Shown: in pieces, positions 42,762 to 51,898 of the stretch | Layout of the letters: every line of letters starts with the position of its first letter | Position numbering within the stretch: position 1 is the first letter of the stretch | NCBI RefSeq assembly: GCF_900111815.1 | Contig: NZ_LT630004.1 | Coordinates: forward strand, 1,286,320-1,350,319 | Direction of reading: 5' to 3' | Origin: Bacillus massilinigeriensis | Lineage (GTDB): Bacteria; Bacillota; Bacilli; Bacillales; Cytobacillaceae | DNA: 64,000 nt | Translations under genes and position numbers: made by a program | Notes under the pieces: model-generated | Database searches by the model: none | Seen by the model: only the letters and a program-made list of their open reading frames with translations | What the model was told of the DNA's origin: nothing

Positions 42762-43787
42762 ATGGAGACTAGAAAAAGAAGGAAAAGTAAATTAAGAAAA
42801 ACTGCCTTGGTATTGTTCGTTCTTGCTGGAACAGTTTTTGCGCTCGTATTCTTGATTTCTGGTATGGCTAAAGAGGATGTCGGAAAAAGCAAATCGGCTT
42901 CATTAGATAGAAAAGAAAAAGATATACAGACGAAAGATAAACGAGAAAAAAAAGAAAAACCTATCTTTGTGGATATCATTGACCCAAATACGAAAAATGT
43001 TGTGATGACTTTTGAACCAAAGAAGATGGGTTACGGAACGAACGATGAATCGTTTCGGGGGGAAATCATCAAGTGGGCAAGAACGGCTGCAAGAGGGACT
43101 GATACCAATCCTGGTTATGATCAAAGAAACACGCTTGACCGGATTGATGCTAACGGAAATATAGTGAAAGGAAAACCAAGGGTCATACTAGAAGAAAAGG
43201 AACTTGCTGAAAAGGTGATCGAGGCTTCTGCCAAGGGTGGCAAAGTACAACTTCCTTTGTATGTAACAGCAAGCAACTATAAGCCTGGGGACGCTGCTCA
43301 TTTGAATGAGGTTGTTGTGGCATCCTACACAACGAAATACAATAGCAATGTCTATGGCAGAAGCAAAAACATCGAGCTTTCCGCTAAAGCTATTGATAAT
43401 GTAATCATAGGGATTGATGATTACTTTTCCTTCAATACGACAGTAGGTCCTAGTGATGAAGCACATGGCTACCAGCCAGCAGAAGAAGCTGTCAATGGGA
43501 AGCTTGTCATGGGGATTGGCGGAGGGATTTGCCAAACTTCCTCTACTTTGTTCAATGCAATAGATCAACTTGGTGTTGAGTATGTTGAAAAACACCATCA
43601 TTCCGTTAATGTCGGTTATGTTCCAAAAGGACGTGATGCAACAGTGTCCTTTGGTGGTGTTGATTTCCGTTTTAAAAACACTACTGGCACACCGCTCTTG
43701 ATTCGATCAATATTTGGGAACGGAACACTTACCATTGAAATCCGTACATCCAAGATATATCAGGACGCAGTAAAAAAAAGGTTATAA
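42762..43787 (+). CDS. VanW-family protein
   Basis: A 341-residue protein. A basic N-terminus (RKRRKSKLRKT) and one membrane anchor (LVLFVLAGTVFALVFLISGM) are followed by an external part with the VanW domain: IDDYFSFNTTVGPSDEAHGYQPAEEAVNGK, GGGICQTSSTLFNA and HHHSVNVGYVPKGRDATVS. VanW occurs in some glycopeptide-resistance clusters and in spore or cell-wall genes (YoaR-like); its reaction is unknown. No van genes are near. ATG at 42762 is chosen for its AAGGGG site; the upstream ATG lacks one. Confidence 0.85.
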   Translation: METRKRRKSKLRKTALVLFVLAGTVFALVFLISGMAKEDVGKSKSASLDRKEKDIQTKDKREKKEKPIFVDIIDPNTKNVVMTFEPKKMGYGTNDESFRGEIIKWARTAARGTDTNPGYDQRNTLDRIDANGNIVKGKPRVILEEKELAEKVIEASAKGGKVQLPLYVTASNYKPGDAAHLNEVVVASYTTKYNSNVYGRSKNIELSAKAIDNVIIGIDDYFSFNTTVGPSDEAHGYQPAEEAVNGKLVMGIGGGICQTSSTLFNAIDQLGVEYVEKHHHSVNVGYVPKGRDATVSFGGVDFRFKNTTGTPLLIRSIFGNGTLTIEIRTSKIYQDAVKKRL

Positions 43788-43792
43788 ACGAA

Positions 43793-43829
43793 AACCCCTG
43801 CGGAACATGCCTAGTGTTTTGCAGGGGTT
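43793..43829 (+). terminator. Terminator of the vanW-like gene
   Basis: AACCCCTGC pairs with GCAGGGGTT, with an 18-base loop, directly after the stop codon, followed by a moderate T-rich stretch. Confidence 0.65.
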
Positions 43830-43949
43830 ATTTATGTATTCGCCTTTTTTTCTATTATAGTGGACAAACGTCTAAGCGTGTCCGAATTACGAGCATAGTA
43901 TACGAGTGTAATAGCTATTACGAATAATTAGAAGAGAGGAGGATTCCAC

Positions 43950-44087
43950 ATGGATTTAGGACTTGGTACTTTTCTCGTTGTCGTGTTGCTATTAGTAGCA
44001 TGGTTGCTAATTTCCATTTTGAGTCCACAGAACGATGACACTCAAAATGCATTGAAAACAGCTGTATGTAATATTCTGGGCTGTTAA
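43950..44087 (+). CDS. Small single-pass membrane protein, 45 residues
   Basis: ATG at 43950 follows GAGGAGGA with good spacing. The product is MDLGLGTFLVVVLLLVAWLL followed by a polar tail with two Cys (AVCNILGC). One membrane segment fills residues 5-25. The strong ribosome site and the terminator after the stop support a real gene. I do not recognise a family. Confidence 0.6.
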   Translation: MDLGLGTFLVVVLLLVAWLLISILSPQNDDTQNALKTAVCNILGC

Positions 44088-44093
44088 GGGAAA

Positions 44094-44136
44094 GGATACG
44101 GCTGCAGAGATACCCTCTGTCGCCGTATCCATTTTT
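44094..44136 (+). terminator. Terminator after the small membrane protein
   Basis: GGATACGGC pairs with GCCGTATCC across a 19-base loop, followed by ATTTTTG. Confidence 0.75.
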
Positions 44137-44258
44137 GCTGTTAATATGGCTGAAAATTAGTATAACAGAAAAATAGCATATGTGTATGTAGCTGCACATA
44201 CTTGGAACAATGATGAATCACTGATATTACAAATAAGCCGGTTGTTGCTTTTTTATGT

Positions 44259-44654
44259 TTAAAAATTCCACCATCTTTTCTTTTTCGAAGTCTCCATCAT
44301 GTGCATAAGAATCTCTTTCATATACTCATTTTGTGACTGCATGGAAATTAACTGGAGCTTAATTGCTGCCATTTCCTCTCTTATTTCCTTAAGGAGCAGG
44401 TTGGTTTCCTGACCTTCCTGTTTGGCATGCTCGGCTTTGTCATCTTGTTCTTCATTTTGAACTCCACCAATTAGCTTAACGGTGTTCATCATATCCTCGC
44501 TTGATATTAGGCTGGTTGCCATACGCATAATAGACCCTACATCTAGAGTACTTTCATCAGAGAATAAATTTGTCGCTAGCTTTTTAATAGCTCTGTTCTG
44601 TTCTTCCAAATCAACTGAGGATAAAGGGGCTTTATCAGATGATTCACTGTTCAC
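44259..44654 (-). CDS. Hypothetical protein with a C-terminal coiled coil
   Basis: A 131-residue protein with no recognised family. The middle (LDVGSIMRMATSLISSEDMMNTVKLIG) is helical and rich in Met, an acidic Gln/Glu stretch follows, and residues 88-122 (LLKEIREEMAAIKLQLISMQ...) look like a coiled coil. The end is basic and aromatic (KKKRWWNF). ATG at 44654 follows a weak AAGG site. The coding pattern looks typical for the genome, and it is probably a cytoplasmic structural or sporulation protein of Bacillaceae. Confidence 0.6.
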   Translation of the reverse strand: MNSESSDKAPLSSVDLEEQNRAIKKLATNLFSDESTLDVGSIMRMATSLISSEDMMNTVKLIGGVQNEEQDDKAEHAKQEGQETNLLLKEIREEMAAIKLQLISMQSQNEYMKEILMHMMETSKKKRWWNF

Positions 44655-44820
44655 GCTTTTTCGCCTTCCTTTCCCAAAAATGCAGTTATATGAAGTACCT
44701 CCCTCTATAACATATGTTCCTTTCAGCTAAATGTGCCTATCCATAAAAAAGAGAGCGTGATTAAGAGGAATAAGGTTAAGAAAAGCCGAGTTGGGAATAT
44801 TATCGACAGGAGGTGTTTTC

Positions 44821-44976
44821 ATGCCTGAAGGGAAAGAATTAGAGCAGCTGCCGATGGCTAACACGCTCCCTGGAATGGGGGACGATGAAAGTAAATTCAG
44901 CAGAGAGAAGCTTGTTTCTCTACCATCGAAAGATATTCCGAGACCTGCAGAAAAAGGACAGTCGAGGAATCAATAA
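44821..44976 (+). CDS. Small hypothetical protein, 51 residues
   Basis: ATG at 44821 has AGGAGGTG with ideal spacing. The product is hydrophilic (MPEGKELEQLPMANTLPGMG then KFSREKLVSLPSKDIPRPAE) with repeated Leu-Pro pairs, probably disordered. No family is recognised. The next gene begins about 130 bases downstream on the same strand. Confidence 0.6.
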   Translation: MPEGKELEQLPMANTLPGMGDDESKFSREKLVSLPSKDIPRPAEKGQSRNQ

Positions 44977-45103
44977 TTTAATGAGAAAAAACTCGCTTTT
45001 TATACAAAAATGGCGGGTTTTTTCTCATTATGATGCTATAGTTAAAAAGAAAAAAAAGACATATTCAAAGGGTCAATATTACCTTAATCGGGAAGGTGTC
45101 AAC

Positions 45104-46351
45104 TTGGAAATTACTGAAAAGCTGATGCTGAATCTCTCACTCTTGCTAGTTCTCATGTTCTTTTTTCAAGTACTGCAAGAGCGACAGGGACGCAGTGTAT
45201 TAAGACAATATATTTTGCCATTATACTTCGTTGTCTCCATTTTTCTCTGCATGATTTTTTCTGTTGAAGCAGGTGGAGGTGTGAGATTTGATCTTCGGCA
45301 AGTCCCAATTATTCTAGGAAGCTTATATACAGGGAGGGTTTTCTTATTTGCTGGAGCTGCAATCCTAATGCGTGGATATATGGGCGTTGATGATGGCTTT
45401 TGGACTGCAATGCTCTACTTTACTTCTCTTGCATTCGTTCTGAAATGGATTCACTTATGGTATGTGCAACTGCCAAGCAGTCAGCGGATCTTTGCGTCTG
45501 TCCTTGCAACATTTGCTTCTTCTGTTGTTTTATTAGAAATTATTTTTATTCTCCATACTCCTCAACGCAACATGGAGACTATTTTGAGTTATACTTTGGT
45601 CCCGGCAGTAGGTGCTGCCCTTATCACTTACTTTATCGAAATGATAAGGCAGAATATCCTGATACGCAATCGACTAGCGAGATCAGAAAAAATGGAAGCT
45701 GTCAGCCATATGAGTGCAGCGATTTCCCACGAAATCCGCAATCCGCTTACTTCAGTAAAAGGATTTTTGCAATTAATCCAGGAAGATTCCTACTCGGAAG
45801 AGAAAAGAAAGGAATTCCTCCAGATTGCAATGAGTGAGATTGTTAGAGCCGAGCAAGTTATGAATGATTATTTAACCTTCTCAAAAGCGGCACTTGATAA
45901 AGAGGAAGAACTTCATGTGGCAGAAGAATTGAGCAATGTGTTGAAGACATTTGAATATCTTGCTGCAGAAAAAGGAATTAAGATAAATGCCTCACTAGGT
46001 GAAGACTTAATGATAAAAGGGGACAAATCAAAATTTAAACAGGCCGTAATCAATCTTGTGAAGAATGCACTTGAAGCAATGCCGGCAGGGGGAGTATTGA
46101 CAGTCCGAGCAAATAAGGTACAACAATCTGTGCAACTCCTATTGCATGACACTGGGATTGGGATGTCTGAAGAGCAACTGAGCAGGCTTGGAGAACCTTA
46201 TTATTCGACAAAGGGGAATCAGGGAACCGGCTTGGGTCTTATGGTCACATTTAGCATAATCCGAGCTATGAAAGGAAAAGTTCAGGTGAACAGTCGTCCA
46301 TGCAGAGGCACAACTTTTCGCATTACCTTCCCTTCATATAAGGGGGAATGA
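45104..46351 (+). CDS. Sensor histidine kinase, KinB type
   Basis: A 415-residue membrane kinase. Six hydrophobic segments occupy residues 5-185, of the 5TMR-LYT type found in KinB. The kinase core has the H-box SAAISHEIRNPLTSVKGFLQL, N-box VINLVKNALEAM, G1 LLHDTGIGMSEEQ and G2 GTGLGLMVTFSII. It probably phosphorylates Spo0F in the sporulation phosphorelay, as no response regulator gene is adjacent. TTG at 45104 is preferred because GGGAAGGTG lies six bases upstream and it starts just before the first membrane segment; the longer ORF runs into the small upstream gene. Confidence 0.85.
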   Translation: MEITEKLMLNLSLLLVLMFFFQVLQERQGRSVLRQYILPLYFVVSIFLCMIFSVEAGGGVRFDLRQVPIILGSLYTGRVFLFAGAAILMRGYMGVDDGFWTAMLYFTSLAFVLKWIHLWYVQLPSSQRIFASVLATFASSVVLLEIIFILHTPQRNMETILSYTLVPAVGAALITYFIEMIRQNILIRNRLARSEKMEAVSHMSAAISHEIRNPLTSVKGFLQLIQEDSYSEEKRKEFLQIAMSEIVRAEQVMNDYLTFSKAALDKEEELHVAEELSNVLKTFEYLAAEKGIKINASLGEDLMIKGDKSKFKQAVINLVKNALEAMPAGGVLTVRANKVQQSVQLLLHDTGIGMSEEQLSRLGEPYYSTKGNQGTGLGLMVTFSIIRAMKGKVQVNSRPCRGTTFRITFPSYKGE

Positions 46352-46506
46352 TGAAGCTGAGGATAGCGATAGAAATGGTGGCAGGCCTTTGTTAAGATTA
46401 GAACAAAGGTTCTGTCGACTCTTTTTTGTGATTTTGTTTGCTATAATGCTAGTTTAGAAGTAAGTTTGGAACAGACCGAAGCAATTCAAAAAGAGGTGGA
46501 AATTCC

Positions 46507-47652
46507 ATGAAATTTATACATACAGGAGATTGGCACTTAGGAAAGCTAGTCCACGGAATGTACATGACGTCAGATCAGCGCCATGTATTAGATCAGTTTA
46601 TAGAACTTGTAGCGGAGGAACAGCCGGATGCTGTCATTATCGCTGGAGATCTTTATGACCGTTCTGTTCCGCCAGTTGAAGCGGTGGAACTGCTTGACGA
46701 AATTTTGTTCCGAATTAATGTGGGACATCATACGCCTGTTATCGCGATTGCAGGAAACCATGATAGCGCTGAGAGGCTTTCGTTTGGAAGTTCGTGGTAC
46801 CGTCATAACCATTTTTATCTATCGGGAAAGCTGGAAAAAAATCCTTCGCCGATCCATATCAATGGAGTTCATTTTCACCTTGTCCCTTATGCAGAACCTG
46901 GCACTGTCCGCTACCTTTTTGATGATCCTTCCATCCATTCGCACCAAGATGCTATGAAACGTATTATCGGAAACATCGAGGACAAAATGGAGAACAGGGA
47001 ACCGAACGTGCTTATTGGCCATGCTTTTGTGCAAGGCGGAGTGACATGTGATTCGGAGCGGATCCTTTCTGTAGGGGGATCAGGCTGTGTTTCGGCAGAA
47101 CTTTTTGAGCCATTTTCTTATACGGCTCTCGGTCATCTGCATAGCCCGGATGCTATCAATCATGAGAAGGTCAGATACTCTGGATCCTTAATGAAATATT
47201 CATTCTCCGAAGCAAAACAGCGAAAGGCTGTTGCAATTATCGAAATGAACGAAGACGGTACATTCAAAACAAGAAGCAAGAGCCTAACTCCAAAGCAGGA
47301 TATGCGGGAGCTCGCGGGATATTTGGACGAACTTCTCGACCCCGCTGTCTATCAAAAAGAAAAAACGGATGACTTTCTGAAGATCACCTTGCTTGATGAA
47401 GGTTCGTTAATTGACCCTATCGGAAAGCTTCGCCAAGTATACCCTAATGTCCTTCATCTCGAAAGAAAGCTAGAATTGAAAGATAAGAAGGAAAAGAATA
47501 AACTTTCTAACGTTAATACAGAAAAAAAGTCAGATTTAGAGCTATTTGAACAGTTTTATCGTGAAATGACTACAGCTGAATTTAGTGAAGAAAAACGGAG
47601 AGTAATGGCTGGTGTGATGGACTCCATCTTGAAGGGAGAGGCAGTGAAATGA
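46507..47652 (+). CDS. sbcD: Nuclease SbcCD subunit D
   Basis: A 381-residue Mre11-type phosphodiesterase. FIHTGDWHLGK, IIAGDLYDRSVPP, AIAGNHDSAERLSFG, IGHAFVQGG and ALGHLHSP carry the two-metal ligands. With SbcC it cuts hairpins and DNA ends during repair. AAAGAGGTGG precedes ATG. It overlaps sbcC by four bases (ATGA). A possible promoter with TATAAT lies at about 46441. Confidence 0.95.
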   Translation: MKFIHTGDWHLGKLVHGMYMTSDQRHVLDQFIELVAEEQPDAVIIAGDLYDRSVPPVEAVELLDEILFRINVGHHTPVIAIAGNHDSAERLSFGSSWYRHNHFYLSGKLEKNPSPIHINGVHFHLVPYAEPGTVRYLFDDPSIHSHQDAMKRIIGNIEDKMENREPNVLIGHAFVQGGVTCDSERILSVGGSGCVSAELFEPFSYTALGHLHSPDAINHEKVRYSGSLMKYSFSEAKQRKAVAIIEMNEDGTFKTRSKSLTPKQDMRELAGYLDELLDPAVYQKEKTDDFLKITLLDEGSLIDPIGKLRQVYPNVLHLERKLELKDKKEKNKLSNVNTEKKSDLELFEQFYREMTTAEFSEEKRRVMAGVMDSILKGEAVK

Positions 47653-50600
47653 AGCCGTTAAAACTCACGATGCAAGCATTTGGACCATATGCTGGTTCTG
47701 AAACAATAGATTTTACCATGCTCGGTAACAAGACAATGTTTGTTATTTCCGGAAAGACTGGATCGGGTAAAACAACGATTTTTGATGCAATCAGCTATGC
47801 GATTTATGGGAAAGCAAGTGGTGAAGATAGAAGCGGCTCCGACTTGAGAAGCCAATTCGCCATGGATAGTTTATTGACGGAAGTGTCCCTTGAATTTATG
47901 GTGCGAGGAAAGATATATAGAATCAATCGTTCACCCCAACAGGAAAAGCGGAAAGAACGTGGTGATGGGTTTACAACTGTCGGAGCGAAGGCGGAGTTAG
48001 TATTAATCAATCGGGACGGCAAGGAAACGTTACTTGCGGCAAACGTGAGGGATGTGGATGAGAAAATTCGTGAAATCATGATCATTGATAGCACCCAGTT
48101 CAGGCAAATTCTAATGATTCCACAAGGGGAGTTCCGTAAATTACTTGTTTCTGATAGCAAAGAGAAGGAAGTAATTCTTCAACGGCTTTTTCATACAGGC
48201 ATCTATAAGAGAATTGAGGAGAGGCTGAAGGAGGATGCTGCAAACTTAAAGCAACTAGTTGAAAAACAGGTAGAAAGCCGCAACAATGAATTGAGAAAAG
48301 TGAATGCTTATAAAAGCGAGGAACTGAAAAGCCTTATCGAATCTGAGAGTACCAATGATAATTTGCTCATTCCACTTATCAAAGAAGAGCTCGAATTGAT
48401 GGTTGATGACTTAAATAAATTAGAAGAGGAAAGAAGTCATAAACTCGCAGAACGCGACCTGCTACAAAAAAAGCTGTATGAGGCGGAATCGTTAATAAAA
48501 CAGCTGGACACTCTTCAAAAGCTAAAGGATAGAAGGGAAGTTCTTAAAAGTCAGGCATCTGAAATCGCAGAATGGGAAGCAGCGAGTCAAAGAGCAAGGA
48601 AGGCAGAACTCCTTTCTACCCAGGAAGAGCTATGCCACCGGCTCAAGAAAACAGCAGATGCTCTTACTAGCGAGCTTAAAAGGGCCGATGAAAAAATCGT
48701 AGTTTTGGAAAAGCAGACAACAAAGCTGGAAAGTATCCTTGGGGAGCTAGCGAACAAAGAGGCTGAGAGAACAGCTGTTTTCGATAAAATCGGCTGGCTT
48801 GAACATATACGCGGCGATGTGGAAGCGTTTGAAGAAATGAAGAATAGGACAGAAAACTTGTCCTCTGAACTGAAAAGAAAACAGCAAGCAAAAACGAAAG
48901 CCGAAAAAGAATGGAAGGCTCTTTCTGAAAAATTAATATATCTAAGAAAAAATAGAGAAGCGGCCGAAGCGGCTAAACTCAATGGAATAGAAAAAGAACG
49001 GGAATTAGATAAGGCAGAACTATTATTAAAAAAATTGTCTCAAATGAGCGCTCATTTCGAGAAAGAACAAAGCGTAGTGATGGAGGTCGAAAGCAGCAGG
49101 GAAAAGTATGATTATGCCTGCAGACGCCTTGAGGATGCGAAATTAACAGTGGAAGAATTAGAGAAGCGCTGGATGGAAACCCAAGCATCTGTATTGGCTT
49201 CTTCCCTCGAAGCAGGACACCGTTGCCCTGTTTGCGGTTCTGCTGATCATCCATCACCAGCACATAAGATAAATAGTATTGTAGTCAGCCAGGAAGACTT
49301 AAAGGCCGCCAGGCAGCATTCAAGTCTCCTAGAAAGGGAAAAATCTATAGCAGAGAAGCAATACATCAGTCTGCAATCCCGTTATGAAGGTTTGAAACAA
49401 ATAGGGATAGAGTTGTTGAGCGAGCTTAAGGAACTATCGGGTTTTTCAGAGAGTACCATTGAAAAGGAAATAGCAAACGCGGAAGTATTGGTTTTCGATT
49501 TAAAAACAACAGTCGATAAACTAAATACTGCTGCTAGGAACGCTATGAGTATAAAAAAAGAAGTGGATGCTACCGAGGAGCAACTCGCAAAAGCGGAAGA
49601 AGCAATGAAAGAAATTGGGGAAGCCATTAATATTCTATCGAATGAACATAGTGCTAAAGCAGCAATGCTCGACCGACTGGTACGTACACTGCCTGAAAAT
49701 CTTCGTTCATTAATGGAGTATGAACATAGCCTTAAGGAAGCTAAGTCAGCCTACCAAAAAATGATGGATGAACTAGAGAAAGTTCAAAATCAAGCACAGA
49801 TAACAAAAGAACAGCTTGGAACCGAAATTGGGAAGAAGGAACAGCTACTGAAACAGCTCGAAGAAAGAATGCGAGAACTCAAAGTGGAGCGGCAGCAGTT
49901 CAAAGAAAATATGATTTCACAGGGTTTTGAAACCTATCAGAGCTATCATGCCTCTAAGGTTTCTTCAGAGAAAATTGCCGAACTGGAATCTAAAACTAGA
50001 GCTTACCGAGAAGAATGGAGATCCGTTAGCGATCAAGTGGACAACCTGGAAAAATTGCTTAAGGGCATTCCATCCCCTAACATTGAAAAAATAAGGGAAG
50101 AACTGAATAACAAGGACAAAGAAAGAAAGCTGCTTGATGAAGAGTGTAAGCTGTTAGCTTTTAAAAAGCAAAATAATGAAAGTATTGTCTTTGCTGTAGA
50201 AGAGCTCAATGGGAAAATACATGGACTAGAGGAGCAATATCGATTGATTGGCCATCTTGCTGATATTTCAAGGGGACAAAATACGTATAAAATCACTTTT
50301 GAACGGTATGTGCTTGCCTCTTTCCTTGATGATATTCTTGCAGAAGCGAACGGGCGGCTGGCAAAAATGACTGGAGGCCGCTATCATTTAATCCGGAAGA
50401 CAGATCGTTCGAAAGGTAATGTACAAAGCGGCCTAGAGTTGCTCGTATTTGACCAATACACGGGACAAGAGCGCCATGTAAAAACCCTTTCAGGAGGGGA
50501 GAGCTTTAAAGCTTCTTTATCACTTGCCCTTGGCCTTGCGGACGTTGTTCAAAGCTATGCAGGGGGAGTTTCGCTTGAAACGATGTTTATAGATGAAGGA

Positions 50601-50786
50601 TTCGGTACACTTGATCCAGAGTCGCTTGACCAGGCTATCGAGTCTCTAATTGATATCCAAACAAGCGGGCGGCTAGTTGGCATCATTTCTCACGTTCCCG
50701 AGTTAAAGGAAAGAATTGACGCAAGGCTCGAGGTCATATCCACACAAGCAGGAAGTCGAACAGAGTTTGTCCTAACTAACATTTAA
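47649..50786 (+). CDS. sbcC: Nuclease SbcCD subunit C
   Basis: A 1045-residue Rad50-like ATPase. Walker A is GKTGSGKTTIFDAISYAIYG near residue 36; long coiled coils flank the zinc hook CPVCG at residues 526-530; the C-terminal end has the signature TLSGGESFKASLSLALGLAD and Walker B MFIDEGFGTLDPES. It is the partner of SbcD in cutting hairpins and protein-blocked ends. The length is slightly below that of B. subtilis SbcC, in the coiled-coil part. Strongly coupled to sbcD and followed after 21 bases by a third gene. Confidence 0.95.
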   Translation: MKPLKLTMQAFGPYAGSETIDFTMLGNKTMFVISGKTGSGKTTIFDAISYAIYGKASGEDRSGSDLRSQFAMDSLLTEVSLEFMVRGKIYRINRSPQQEKRKERGDGFTTVGAKAELVLINRDGKETLLAANVRDVDEKIREIMIIDSTQFRQILMIPQGEFRKLLVSDSKEKEVILQRLFHTGIYKRIEERLKEDAANLKQLVEKQVESRNNELRKVNAYKSEELKSLIESESTNDNLLIPLIKEELELMVDDLNKLEEERSHKLAERDLLQKKLYEAESLIKQLDTLQKLKDRREVLKSQASEIAEWEAASQRARKAELLSTQEELCHRLKKTADALTSELKRADEKIVVLEKQTTKLESILGELANKEAERTAVFDKIGWLEHIRGDVEAFEEMKNRTENLSSELKRKQQAKTKAEKEWKALSEKLIYLRKNREAAEAAKLNGIEKERELDKAELLLKKLSQMSAHFEKEQSVVMEVESSREKYDYACRRLEDAKLTVEELEKRWMETQASVLASSLEAGHRCPVCGSADHPSPAHKINSIVVSQEDLKAARQHSSLLEREKSIAEKQYISLQSRYEGLKQIGIELLSELKELSGFSESTIEKEIANAEVLVFDLKTTVDKLNTAARNAMSIKKEVDATEEQLAKAEEAMKEIGEAINILSNEHSAKAAMLDRLVRTLPENLRSLMEYEHSLKEAKSAYQKMMDELEKVQNQAQITKEQLGTEIGKKEQLLKQLEERMRELKVERQQFKENMISQGFETYQSYHASKVSSEKIAELESKTRAYREEWRSVSDQVDNLEKLLKGIPSPNIEKIREELNNKDKERKLLDEECKLLAFKKQNNESIVFAVEELNGKIHGLEEQYRLIGHLADISRGQNTYKITFERYVLASFLDDILAEANGRLAKMTGGRYHLIRKTDRSKGNVQSGLELLVFDQYTGQERHVKTLSGGESFKASLSLALGLADVVQSYAGGVSLETMFIDEGFGTLDPESLDQAIESLIDIQTSGRLVGIISHVPELKERIDARLEVISTQAGSRTEFVLTNI

Positions 50787-50807
50787 TAGAGTGCAGGGAG
50801 AAAGTAA

Positions 50808-51869
50808 ATGGATTTTCAAGTGCAGTTTTTGTCATTTTATCTCGTAACAGTGGATGGGAAAGGCGAGCAGGCAGATAAGCGCTGCAAACACTTTCAAACA
50901 TTGACGGAAGAAGAATACGAGGATAGCTCGCTGAAAGATTTTCTTAATGGGGAATTTACGAAAATCATGAAAAGGAAAGCAGAACGCCATCCTAAGACAG
51001 AAGATGTTCCCACAAAAATCGGATATTTTATTGTGGAAGAGGGGCATGATTTAAGCTCCAATCCAAACTACAACTTATTTTCAAAAGCAAGAAGGGCTGA
51101 ATCCAAAGAGTCTTTTATGGAAGAAAGCCAAAAGTTTGCGAAAGCGTATATCGAAACGAGCGCAGTGAGAGGGGGAGTGTTCATTGTTGCTCGTTCAAAA
51201 CTTCGGAAGTATTTTGATGATTCCTTTATCTTCATATTAAAATGTGACTTTGAACCTAAAGTTGCCGCCATTTCCGATGAATCTACCTTAATTCGCAATG
51301 TAGAAATGGCAATTACCACAAAAGGAATGAAGTCGATTGTATATCCTTTCATGCCAGAAGAAGGGATGATAGAGGACCGGGAATTAAAGATCAATCAAGC
51401 TTCCCATTCTCGTTACTTTGAAGATTTCCTGAAATATGTTGAATTCAGGGAATCTATGCCTGAAATTGTAAAGACTCAAGTGATAGAGATGGTTCGGCAT
51501 CAAATGGAAGACATGTATGAACCAGAGAGTGATGAAAGAAACGAATTGGAAAATTCAATGGAAATATGGGCAGCTAGTGAAAAAAGAGAGCTGCAGGAAC
51601 GATTTGAGCCTGAGCAGGTAATGGAAGCGGCAGCTCAGATAATGGAGCATGCTCCTGAATTGGACTTGAAAATGAAGTTGGACCACGTTTCTGTGAAGGG
51701 GCTTCTATCCGATTTTGGGGAAAGCATCCATTTAGCAAAGGCAGAGGGAAAGTATATCCTTATGATAGAAAGCGATTCGGTTGTATTTGAAAAAGGATTC
51801 TCTCCTGTCGAATTCGTGAAGCCAGTGGAAGTAGAAACAGTGATGGAAAGAATAAGAGATAGAAAGTAA
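50808..51869 (+). CDS. DUF3900-like protein
   Basis: A 353-residue acidic cytoplasmic protein. It begins VQFLSFYLVTVDGKG and contains VRGGVFIVARSKLRKYF, KSIVYPFMPEEGMIEDRELKI, and an alpha-helical end. The layout resembles uncharacterised Bacillus proteins annotated DUF3900, with a distant look of nucleoid-associated NdpA/YejK proteins. AGGGAGAA precedes ATG. It follows sbcC on the same transcript, so a role with DNA ends or the nucleoid is possible but is inference. Confidence 0.65.
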   Translation: MDFQVQFLSFYLVTVDGKGEQADKRCKHFQTLTEEEYEDSSLKDFLNGEFTKIMKRKAERHPKTEDVPTKIGYFIVEEGHDLSSNPNYNLFSKARRAESKESFMEESQKFAKAYIETSAVRGGVFIVARSKLRKYFDDSFIFILKCDFEPKVAAISDESTLIRNVEMAITTKGMKSIVYPFMPEEGMIEDRELKINQASHSRYFEDFLKYVEFRESMPEIVKTQVIEMVRHQMEDMYEPESDERNELENSMEIWAASEKRELQERFEPEQVMEAAAQIMEHAPELDLKMKLDHVSVKGLLSDFGESIHLAKAEGKYILMIESDSVVFEKGFSPVEFVKPVEVETVMERIRDRK

Positions 51870-51898
51870 AAGGGAGCAGCGGCGCTGCTTCCTTTTTT
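51868..51898. terminator. Bidirectional terminator
   Basis: A stem of about 12 bp with one wobble (GGGAGCAGC with GCTGCTTCC at its core) has a GGC loop and T-runs on the plus strand and A-runs before. It sits between the convergent DUF3900-like and deacetylase genes. Confidence 0.8.

Noticed and set aside
48587-49627. Long minus-strand open frames inside sbcC
   Set aside because: They mirror the coiled-coil codons of sbcC and have no starts or family features.
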